A stretch of 64,000 nt of DNA. Origin: Larkinella insperata. GTDB taxonomy: Bacteria > Bacteroidota > Bacteroidia > Cytophagales > Spirosomataceae. Location: positions 5,229,501-5,293,500 of the forward strand of contig NZ_CP110973.1 of assembly GCF_026248825.1 (NCBI RefSeq). The letters run 5' to 3'. Both the position numbers and the translations under genes were made by a program. The notes under the pieces are model-generated. The model was not told where the DNA came from. It saw nothing but the letters and a program-made list of their open reading frames with translations, and ran no database searches. Shown here one piece after another: positions 42,133 through 49,259 of this stretch; position 1 is the first letter of the stretch; every line of letters begins with the position of its first letter.

Positions 42133-43470
42133 ATGGCACTCGTTGACATGGTTATGCCCAAAATGGGCGAAAGCATTATTGAATGTACGGTTATTTCCTG
42201 GCTCAAAAAGCCCGGCGACCGCATTGAAGCCGACGACTCGATTCTGGAAGTAGCGACCGATAAAGTGGATACCGACGTTCCGGCTTCGCACTCCGGCATT
42301 TTAAAAGAGGTTCTGGTCAAAGACGGTGACGTGGTCGCTATCGGCAGTCCGGTTGCCCGCATTGAAGTGGAGCAGGATGAACCGGCTGCTGCCCCCGCAC
42401 CGACCGCTACGCAACCCGATGCGCCGGTGGCCGGGGAAACCGAAGAACATGACGTAGCCAGCGTAGCGGCAAAACTCGAAACGGACGTGGCCCGGCTTTC
42501 CACAAGCAACCCCTCCATCCGTACCGACGCCGAAAGCAGTACTAACAACGCTAATAAAGGGTTTCTTTCCCCCCTCGTCCAAAGCATCATCAAGGCTGAA
42601 GGCATTTCAGAATCCGAACTTGCGACTATTACCGGCACCGGGGCCGAAAACCGCATTACCAAAAACGATATTCTGGCCTTCGTCGAAAAACGAAAAGCCG
42701 GGCCCGTGGCTCCCCCCGCACCACCCAAACCGGTATCCGTTGCACCGTCCGTTTCGGGGCAGCAGGATATTATTCAAATGGACCGGATGCGGAAAATGAT
42801 TGCCGAGCGCATGGTCGAATCAAAGCGAATTTCGCCCCACGTTTCCTCGTTCGTCGAGACGGACATGACGGTGATCGTGCAGTGGCGGGAGCGCAACAAG
42901 AAACTGTTTCAGCAGCAATACGGCGAAAATATCACCTACACGCCCCTGTTGATCGAAGCCCTGGTGAAAGCCATTCGGGATTTTCCACTAATTAATGTCT
43001 CGGTGGATGGCGATCGGATTCTGGTCAAAAAAAGCATTAATGTCGGCATGGCGGTGGCTCTGCCGAGCGGCAATCTGATCGTGCCGGTGATTCATGATGC
43101 GGATCAGTACAACCTGGTGGGCCTGACGAAAAAAGTAAATGACTTGAGCCGACGGGCCCGCGAAAGCAAACTCACGGCGGATGACCTGGCGAACGGCACA
43201 TACACGGTTTCCAACATTGGCACGTTCGGCAACGTCATGGGAACGCCCATCATTGTTCAGCCCCAGGTGGCCATTATGGCATTCGGTGCCATCGAGAAAA
43301 AACCGGCGGTGATTGAAACTCCGCAGGGCGATCTGATCGGCATTCGGCACAAAATGTTTATTTCCCACAGCTACGACCACCGGGTGGTGGATGGTTCATT
43401 GGGTGGTCAGTTTGTCAAACGGGTTTCCGATTACCTGGAAGGGTTCGATCCGGAACGCAAGCTGGTCTAA
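42133..43470 (+). CDS. Dihydrolipoamide acyltransferase (E2 of a 2-oxoacid dehydrogenase)
   Basis: A 445-residue E2 core subunit. The lipoyl domain has its lipoylated lysine at residue 44 (ATDKVDT); after a Pro/Ala linker comes the peripheral-subunit binding domain (about 137-185: LSPLVQSIIKAEGISESELATI), a second linker, and the catalytic domain (about 210-445) with SHSYDHRVVDGSLGG, His416 and Asp420. Only one lipoyl domain. Sequence character (KMIAERMVESKRISPHVSSF) fits branched-chain or generic 2-oxoacid E2 of Bacteroidota. E1 and E3 are not adjacent. Confidence 0.93.
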   Translation: MALVDMVMPKMGESIIECTVISWLKKPGDRIEADDSILEVATDKVDTDVPASHSGILKEVLVKDGDVVAIGSPVARIEVEQDEPAAAPAPTATQPDAPVAGETEEHDVASVAAKLETDVARLSTSNPSIRTDAESSTNNANKGFLSPLVQSIIKAEGISESELATITGTGAENRITKNDILAFVEKRKAGPVAPPAPPKPVSVAPSVSGQQDIIQMDRMRKMIAERMVESKRISPHVSSFVETDMTVIVQWRERNKKLFQQQYGENITYTPLLIEALVKAIRDFPLINVSVDGDRILVKKSINVGMAVALPSGNLIVPVIHDADQYNLVGLTKKVNDLSRRARESKLTADDLANGTYTVSNIGTFGNVMGTPIIVQPQVAIMAFGAIEKKPAVIETPQGDLIGIRHKMFISHSYDHRVVDGSLGGQFVKRVSDYLEGFDPERKLV

Positions 43471-43512
43471 AAACCGTTCAGCTGCGGTTCAGCAACTCGA
43501 ATTTACAGTTCA

Positions 43513-43562
43513 GGGCGCGAAAGAAACAACCCGTGGCGGATGGGTTGCAGTTTCTTTGCGCC
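43513..43562. other. Hairpin upstream of the duplicated-domain gene
   Basis: GGCGCGAAAGAAAC (43514-43527) pairs with GTTTCTTTGCGCC (43550-43562) with one bulge; inside, AACCC pairs with GGGTT. A near -7 box TTTCTTTG overlaps the right arm (43551-43558), so the structure could be an operator or a terminator for E2. Confidence 0.5.
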
Positions 43563-43603
43563 GTCCTTAGCTTCGAGCGTTTTATACTAAAACATCAAAT
43601 CCT

Positions 43604-44221
43604 ATGAACGTTAAGCAACTAGTTGCCGGTCTTTTCTGTGCCTTTCTAACGCTACCATCCGCTTTCGCGCAAAATCAGGCGCGGGTTGAAAAAATTCAGG
43701 GTGTTGAAACCTACGTCCTGTGCGAACCCCTACAGGCTTATGAAACTGTTTTTGAAGTAGCAACGGGCGCCAAAGCAGCTTCGTTACTAACGGGCGGTGT
43801 CGTCAACGAAGGCGTCTCCGATAAAGTCTCCCAGTTTGTCCGGCGGGCAACCAAAGACGCCAAATCCAAAAATCAGGAATTCGATGCGGTTGTAATTTCA
43901 GGGTCGAAAACCGCCATTGCCATCAAATTTAAAGGCAACGGGGGCAACGACAAGGGGCTGGCCAAGGTTCGCAAAATCGATGGACTGGCCGTGTACGTCA
44001 TGAACGAACCCGTTAAGGATTACGAAACTGTCGTCGACGCATCCGGCGGTGTCAAAGCGAAATCGTATTTTACGAGCGGCCTGGTGAATAATTCCATTGA
44101 AGAAGACATGGAGCAATTTGTCCGGCGGGTGAAAAAAGAAGCCGAGGAAGCCAAGAAACCAATTGACGCCGTTGTATATTCAAGCGGAAAAAGAGCTATT
44201 GGTGTAAAATTCAAAGGATGA
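43604..44221 (+). CDS. Secreted protein made of two tandem copies of an unrecognised domain
   Basis: A 205-residue protein. Signal peptide MNVKQLVAGLFCAFLTLPSA with cleavage after FAQ. The mature part is two copies of an approximately 87-residue unit: copy 1 from RVEKIQGVETYV to IAIKFKG (about 26-112), copy 2 from KVRKIDGLAVYV to IGVKFKG (about 118-205). Both share E-P-x2-x-YETV, GAKA/GVKA, the SGLVN/GGVVN step, F-V-R-R and D-A-V-V-x-S. I do not recognise the family. Its stop overlaps the nucleotidase start (ATGA), so they form a unit. Confidence 0.8.
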   Translation: MNVKQLVAGLFCAFLTLPSAFAQNQARVEKIQGVETYVLCEPLQAYETVFEVATGAKAASLLTGGVVNEGVSDKVSQFVRRATKDAKSKNQEFDAVVISGSKTAIAIKFKGNGGNDKGLAKVRKIDGLAVYVMNEPVKDYETVVDASGGVKAKSYFTSGLVNNSIEEDMEQFVRRVKKEAEEAKKPIDAVVYSSGKRAIGVKFKG

Positions 44222-44745
44222 AACCTCGCATTGCCATTGACATGGACGACGTGCTGGCGGACACCGTCGGCAAATTTATTGCCATCTACCGCCGTGATTT
44301 CGACACAAACGCCCTTCCCGACGTCTTTCGGGAAAATTCCTTTCATGAGGTACTGGAGAAGGATATTTCCCAGCGGTTGTCCGACTATGTTCATCAGCCG
44401 GGTTTCTTCGCCGATATTGAAGTGATGCCGGGGGCACCGGAAATCACCCGGGCTTTAGCTGAAAAGTACGATCTGTTCGTAACCTCAGCAGCAATGGAAT
44501 TCCGCAACTCGCTGGCGGAAAAATACGACTGGCTGGATCGCCACTTCCCGCACATTCACTGGAAAAACCGGGTTTTCTGCGGAGATAAAAGTATCATCCG
44601 GGCCGACGTCATGATCGACGATATGCCGTATAATCTGGTGAGTTTCCAGGGGAAAGGCTTGCTGTTTGATGCCCCCCACAATCAAGACAACGAACTATTT
44701 CAACGGGTTTTCTCCTGGGAAGAAATCGCGAAAGTACTGCTGTAG
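44218..44745 (+). CDS. 5'(3')-deoxyribonucleotidase (NT5C type)
   Basis: A 175-residue HAD-superfamily phosphatase. The nucleophile motif IAIDMDDVLADT (Asp at 8 and 10 region), FVTSAAMEF (Thr/Ser motif II) and the metal-binding VMIDDMPYNL (motif IV) are in place, with YDWLDRHFPHIHW as in NT5C proteins. It dephosphorylates deoxyribonucleoside monophosphates. It starts inside the stop of the preceding secreted protein, four-base overlap, and is followed by a 19-bp hairpin terminator. Confidence 0.9.
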   Translation: MKPRIAIDMDDVLADTVGKFIAIYRRDFDTNALPDVFRENSFHEVLEKDISQRLSDYVHQPGFFADIEVMPGAPEITRALAEKYDLFVTSAAMEFRNSLAEKYDWLDRHFPHIHWKNRVFCGDKSIIRADVMIDDMPYNLVSFQGKGLLFDAPHNQDNELFQRVFSWEEIAKVLL

Positions 44746-44764
44746 CGGTTCCGGTTTTCCCGTA

Positions 44765-44805
44765 AACAAAAATTCCCGCCAGTTAGACTGGCGGGAATTT
44801 TTGTT
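44765..44805. terminator. Bidirectional terminator with 19-bp perfect stem
   Basis: AACAAAAATTCCCGCCAGT (44765-44783) pairs fully with 44787-44805, loop TAG. A/T runs on both sides serve the nucleotidase and the convergent desaturase. Confidence 0.93.
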
Positions 44806-44820
44806 ATGTATTAAAAGCTA

Positions 44821-45633
44821 TTAGGCTGAAATCTGCTCACTCTTTTCAACCAGCCGATCGTGGCCCGTCTCAAATTCGGCGCTGGTTACTTTAGCAGGAC
44901 GCATTTTAATAATACCAGTCCAAGCTAAAAACTTAATCACCGGGTAAGTGGGGTCAAGCTCCCACCATTTCGCCCCGAAGTTGGCGGCATTGGGGCGTTT
45001 GTGGTGGTTGTTCTGGAACAACTCGCCCATCATCAGCCAATCGAAGAACAGCGAGTTTTTCGATTTATCGTGGTTGTCAAAATTGGCGTATCCGTACTTG
45101 TGACCGCTCCAGTTAACAATAGCGCCGTGGATAGGCCCCATCAGGAAGTGAATAGGCAGCAGGAAGAAAAACGCCCAGTGCATATCCAGATAAATGAAGG
45201 CAAAAATATAGAACAGGGAATAAGCCGTTCCCCAGGCAACGCGCGAAATCCAGGAATCTCCCACTTTCTCCAGCGCGTACCATTCCGGATAGTTGCGGTC
45301 AAATTTCGCTTCGATAGGCCGAACCCGATTCAGGACGGCATTATAAATATCTTTTGTTTTCCACATCATCGTAAATACGTTCTTCGTATGGTGCGGTGAG
45401 TGGGGGTCTTTCGGCGTATCACTGAATGCATGGTGCATCCGGTGCAAAACCGCATAAGCCCGTGGGCTTAAATACGATGATCCTTGCGAAACATAGGTCA
45501 GGAAAAAGAAAAAGCGTTCCCAAACCTTGCTCATCGTGAACATCTTGTGTGCCGAGTACCGGTGTAGAAAAAAGGTCTGGCAGAAAAGCGACACGTACCA
45601 GTGTACAACAAAGGCAATAAGGATTATTACCAC
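44821..45633 (-). CDS. Acyl-CoA/fatty acid desaturase, GTG start
   Basis: A 270-residue membrane di-iron enzyme that introduces a double bond into acyl chains. Histidine boxes: HRYSAH (HxxxxH), HRMHHAFSDTPKDPHSP (HxxHH) and QNNHHKRPN. Four membrane helices are expected; IILIAFVVHWYVSLFCQTFF opens the first. The start is GTG 45633, since an in-frame stop lies ten codons upstream and no ATG intervenes. A TAGATTTG -7 box is on the minus strand at 45699-45692, about 60 bases ahead. Likely role: membrane lipid adjustment. Confidence 0.9.
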   Translation of the reverse strand: MVIILIAFVVHWYVSLFCQTFFLHRYSAHKMFTMSKVWERFFFFLTYVSQGSSYLSPRAYAVLHRMHHAFSDTPKDPHSPHHTKNVFTMMWKTKDIYNAVLNRVRPIEAKFDRNYPEWYALEKVGDSWISRVAWGTAYSLFYIFAFIYLDMHWAFFFLLPIHFLMGPIHGAIVNWSGHKYGYANFDNHDKSKNSLFFDWLMMGELFQNNHHKRPNAANFGAKWWELDPTYPVIKFLAWTGIIKMRPAKVTSAEFETGHDRLVEKSEQISA

Positions 45634-45759
45634 AGGCGTAATTTTGTTAAAGGTGAATGGCTAAAACCAACTTCAGTGCAATTGATTTATACAAATCTAC
45701 AACAATTAAGCCGATTGTTAACCGAATAAGACAAATTTTTATTTTTTCTAAAATTTAAT

Positions 45760-46437
45760 TCAGTACGCGGTTGTCGAATACTGTAACAGGTTGGCACCCA
45801 TCCGTAAAGCCTGCTGACGGGCCTCCTCCGGATCATTATAAACAGATTGATCCTCCCATCCGTTCCCTAAATCGCACTCATAACTGTAAAAACAAACCAG
45901 ACGTCCTTCCCAGATTAATCCAAATCCCTGCGGGGCTTTTCCGTCGTGTTCGTGCACCTTGGGCAGCCCGCTGGTGAAATTAAACTTCTGGTGATAAACG
46001 GGATGGTTATAAGGCAACTCAATAAACGTCAGCTCCGGAAATACTTTTTTCATCTCCCGGCGAATGAATTTATCCAGCCCGTAATTATCATCGATGTGCA
46101 AAAATCCGCCCGACATCAGATACCGTCTCAGGTTCTGCGCTTCGGCATCCGTAAACACCACGTTTCCGTGACCGGTCATGTGAACAAACGGGTACGAAAA
46201 CAACTCGGGACTGCCGACCTCCACAATATCTTCCTCCGGAAAAATATTCATTCGCAGGTTTGTGTTGCAAAACTTGATCAGGTTGGGAATGGATGTTTTG
46301 TTGGCGTACCAGTCGCCCCCACCGTTGTACTTGAGTTTGGCAATTTTGTAGGAGTATTGCGCCCGAACGGCCGTTGTGGTCAGCACCGTGATTACCAACA
46401 CCGTTTGCAGAATGTACGTAAGCCGTTTCGTCATCAT
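45760..46437 (-). CDS. DUF4159 domain protein, exported
   Basis: A 225-residue protein with signal peptide (TKRLTYILQTVLVITVLTTT) and one DUF4159 domain: YSYKIAKLKYNGGGDWYANKTSIPNL, HMTGHGNVVF, YLMSGGFLHIDDNYG, IELPYNHPVYH, GKAPQGFGLIWEGRLVCFYSYECDLG. The fold resembles glutamine amidotransferase-like domains; no activity is established. It starts inside the stop of rsmE (ATGA), so it is coupled to an rRNA-modification gene, probably just by compact gene packing. Confidence 0.88.
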   Translation of the reverse strand: MMTKRLTYILQTVLVITVLTTTAVRAQYSYKIAKLKYNGGGDWYANKTSIPNLIKFCNTNLRMNIFPEEDIVEVGSPELFSYPFVHMTGHGNVVFTDAEAQNLRRYLMSGGFLHIDDNYGLDKFIRREMKKVFPELTFIELPYNHPVYHQKFNFTSGLPKVHEHDGKAPQGFGLIWEGRLVCFYSYECDLGNGWEDQSVYNDPEEARQQALRMGANLLQYSTTAY

Positions 46438-47132
46438 ATCGTATTTATCAGATGTAGGGTATGACAGGCTGCCAAAGCCGCCGTTTCGGTGCGCAGCCGC
46501 GTCGCTCCGAGCGTCGCCATGCTGAATCCGCTGGAAAGGGCCGAGTCGAGCTCCGGTTTGGCGAAATCACCCTCTGGCCCGATCAAGACCAGCGTGGTCC
46601 CGCCCGGCCGGGCCGACTTCCACAACGGTGCGGCCGATCCGTCCTCCGGTAGATGCGCAATAAACCGCTGATCGGCCGGTTGAGTAAGCACGCTGGCAAA
46701 GTCCAGCAGGGGATCGATCACCGGCAGAAACAACTGCAACGACTGCTTCATGGCGGCCACGGCAATTTTTTCCAGTCGATCGATCTTAAGCAAACGCCGT
46801 TCCGAATGTTTACTAACGAAAAAACTCAGGTGATCGATGCCCAGTTCGACCGTTTTTTCAACCAGCCATTCGATTCGGTCGCTATTTTTGGTCGGTGCCA
46901 CGGCCAGGTGGATGCGGTACGGCCGCGGTATTTCGGTTGTCGTTTCCTGAATGCGAAAAGTACACCGGCGCGGATCGGCGGTTTCGATGACGCTTTTGTA
47001 ACGGCTTCCCCGCCCATCGGTAACATCGATGCTGTCACCCTTCGTTAAGCGCAGGGTTTTGACGCAATGCCGGGATTCCTCCTCACTCAGAAACGGAAAT
47101 GCTCCTGCATCAGGCTGATAAAACAAATGCAT
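46434..47132 (-). CDS. rsmE: 16S rRNA (uracil1498-N3)-methyltransferase
   Basis: A 232-residue SPOUT methyltransferase that modifies U1498 in 16S rRNA. Conserved are EEESRHCVKTLRLTKGD, the PTKNSDRIEWLVEKTVELGI stretch, FVSKHSERR, MKQSLQLFLP and the SAM-binding knot LIGPEGDFAKPELD plus LGATRLRTETA. ATG 47132 (MHLFYQPD) is the family start; the earlier in-frame start adds 12 residues. Downstream DUF4159 overlaps by four bases. Confidence 0.95.
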   Translation of the reverse strand: MHLFYQPDAGAFPFLSEEESRHCVKTLRLTKGDSIDVTDGRGSRYKSVIETADPRRCTFRIQETTTEIPRPYRIHLAVAPTKNSDRIEWLVEKTVELGIDHLSFFVSKHSERRLLKIDRLEKIAVAAMKQSLQLFLPVIDPLLDFASVLTQPADQRFIAHLPEDGSAAPLWKSARPGGTTLVLIGPEGDFAKPELDSALSSGFSMATLGATRLRTETAALAACHTLHLINTI

Positions 47133-47199
47133 AAATACGGGTGAATGAGCCCCAAAACGGCTCCTCAACTGGCTTCCTTACCTTCTAAACGAAAAAGAA

Positions 47200-47769
47200 T
47201 CAACTTTCGGATTCATCACTCGAAAATGAATACATCGTCTTGTCAAGCTCCAGGGAGTTCGAATTGAAGCGGGCAATAAAGTCTTCGATGACATCATCGG
47301 TGATTTCGTCCACATTCAGACAAACGTCGAGGCTGATGCCGTATTCAAAATCCGGATCAACTTCGATGTGTTCCTGCACTTTAACCGCTTCCGTTTCTTC
47401 AATTTCCTCAATCAATTCGGTCAGGAACAACTCAATTTCTTCTTCCAGTTCCGGGTCAATGCGGTAATCGGCTTTCCGCTCCTCTACCGGCACATAACTC
47501 GGAAAGGATTTCTTTACCTTTTCCATGGCCATTTCGTACACCAGACTGCTATGGTGCAGCCGCAGCGTGTAGATGATGGCGTCATAGATTACTTCAGATT
47601 CTCTGTATTTTCCTACAAACTGAACATGAACACATTCACCCGAGTTCAGCACCTCGAAATCGTCTTCGTCGTCCTCAACATAAATGAATGAGCTGCCCTC
47701 CTGGGTATACTGTTCCTTGAGACTTCGGATCACCGCCGGATCAAATCCTTCGTTTTTATACGTCCCCAT
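47200..47769 (-). CDS. Unrecognised acidic protein
   Basis: A 189-residue protein I do not recognise. It is strongly acidic, with DDEDDFE near residue 33, an all-acidic helical part (DPELEEEIELFLTELIEEIEET, around 100-125 in parts) and an Asp/Glu-rich end (SSDESES). The core YRESEVIYDAIIYTLRLHHSSLVYEMAMEK looks like folded alpha/beta structure. There is no signal peptide, so it is cytoplasmic. It lies between rsmE (67 bases away) and the M28 peptidase on the same strand. Conserved codon usage and good frame length argue for a real gene. Confidence 0.75.
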   Translation of the reverse strand: MGTYKNEGFDPAVIRSLKEQYTQEGSSFIYVEDDEDDFEVLNSGECVHVQFVGKYRESEVIYDAIIYTLRLHHSSLVYEMAMEKVKKSFPSYVPVEERKADYRIDPELEEEIELFLTELIEEIEETEAVKVQEHIEVDPDFEYGISLDVCLNVDEITDDVIEDFIARFNSNSLELDKTMYSFSSDESES

Positions 47770-47849
47770 TTAAATAATCAATTAACTATAACGAATTTGT
47801 TTCTTTGTGAGACTCCTTCTTGCTGCCGTTTGGGGCTAGCTCCATTCAA

Positions 47850-49058
47850 TTAGAATCGTTCGGCTGTCACTTCATAAGTCTGGTAACTCCGAACAATGGT
47901 TTGAATGGCAAAATCAACCGCGACCGGAATGGCGGATACATCCGTCAGAACCAGCTGGTCCTCCATTCGGTGGATGTTTGGCATCCGGCCCCGCGCATCC
48001 ATCGCGGTCAAGGTCATAACCGGTATGTTCCGGCGAACAAACCATACGCTGTCGAAATCGGCCGTATGCCAGCGATCGGGTTTAACAACCCCCAGAAACG
48101 GCTTTTCTTCCAGCAGGCTTTCGGCCGAATTCATGAGTTCATTGGTATACTCAATAACTTCAATTGTGCCGGTATGTTTAATAACCCGCAGGGTTCCGTT
48201 CCCCAACGTATCAAAATTGACGACAACGGTCCGCCCTTTGGGCCAGCTATCGATGTGTTTTTCCAGGTACGCCCGCGAACCCATCATACCCGCTTCTTCG
48301 GCCCCCGTCAAAACCACCTCAACGTCCATACCCGGCAAATATACTTGTTGCAACCGTTCGGCGGTAGCCAGGGCCGCAGCCACACCAGTCGCATTATCGC
48401 TGGCTCCGTTGGAATATCCATACAGCCAGTAGCCCAAGGTGCCCAGCAGTGCCTGAAGAACGAAATAGGCAATTAAACCGTTCCGAAACAAGACCAGCCA
48501 CCGCGTTCCTAACCCGGCCTGTTCCAGGATCATCAATAATCCGGCCACCAGCATCAAGACCAGCGACATAACGATCGACAGGTGAAAACTGCCAACCCGG
48601 TCGTTGCGGTACAGCAGTGAAATGGGCGCGGTATCATAATGAGCCATTAAAATCACTTTCATGATGGGGGCGTTGCGTTCTTTGCGCCCCCCGTCTTCTT
48701 TCTCACGCCAGTGGCCGATCACATTGTGGGAGGTCACCTGCGGTGGCAGCCGGGTTACGGGTGAATAACGCCAGTTGAAAAACAGCCAGTTCATGACGAT
48801 CCAGCACCAGGTCCAGCCGACGGATACCCAACCCAGCCAGGGCAAGGTAAATAACCCCACAACGACGCTACCAATCAGCCAGTAAATAACCGGAACATAC
48901 GTGGGGGGCGTCCGAAAGGGTTCGACTAACACCGTAGCCTGAAGTTCGCGCAGGGCTGCCGTCAGCAAATCGATGGCCGAAGCTTCGTTGACCGTGGCCG
49001 CACCCCGATGCGGTAAGCGGCACAAATCGCGCATAAAGGTTGCTACGGTAAAGGGCAT
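47850..49058 (-). CDS. M28-family membrane aminopeptidase
   Basis: A 402-residue peptidase. The M28 zinc signature is present: VILMAHYDTAPIS (first ligand and catalytic Asp), SNGASDNATGVAAALATAERL (bridging Asp), VVLTGAEEAGMMGS (Glu-Glu), VNFDTLGNG and the later ligands WHTADFDSV. Unusually the catalytic domain is split by hydrophobic segments near 55-95 and 180-215, so it is membrane-bound. It resembles Bacteroidota integral M28 proteins. Substrate unknown. It has its own 200-base upstream gap. Confidence 0.85.
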   Translation of the reverse strand: MPFTVATFMRDLCRLPHRGAATVNEASAIDLLTAALRELQATVLVEPFRTPPTYVPVIYWLIGSVVVGLFTLPWLGWVSVGWTWCWIVMNWLFFNWRYSPVTRLPPQVTSHNVIGHWREKEDGGRKERNAPIMKVILMAHYDTAPISLLYRNDRVGSFHLSIVMSLVLMLVAGLLMILEQAGLGTRWLVLFRNGLIAYFVLQALLGTLGYWLYGYSNGASDNATGVAAALATAERLQQVYLPGMDVEVVLTGAEEAGMMGSRAYLEKHIDSWPKGRTVVVNFDTLGNGTLRVIKHTGTIEVIEYTNELMNSAESLLEEKPFLGVVKPDRWHTADFDSVWFVRRNIPVMTLTAMDARGRMPNIHRMEDQLVLTDVSAIPVAVDFAIQTIVRSYQTYEVTAERF

Positions 49059-49203
49059 TTTTGCTCAGAATTTGAAAGTCAATTAGTTGCTTTTTACGCC
49101 GGGATGCCAGTTTTGGTTTAGCAGAACGAAAATACAAATAAGCGTATTTTTAACTAAAAATTTACGGGAATACCAGAAACTAATCCTGAGCTTTCGAAAA
49201 ACA

Positions 49204-49231
49204 AAAGCCCGCGCCAATTGGCGCGGGCTTT
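49204..49231. terminator. 12-bp hairpin between M28 gene and glnN
   Basis: AAAGCCCGCGCC (49204-49215) pairs with GGCGCGGGCTTT (49220-49231), 4-base loop. On the minus strand it is followed by TTTTGTTTTTC, so it terminates glnN. Confidence 0.9.
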
Positions 49232-49259
49232 ATGTAGCGATATGGTTGGAAAAACTTTA

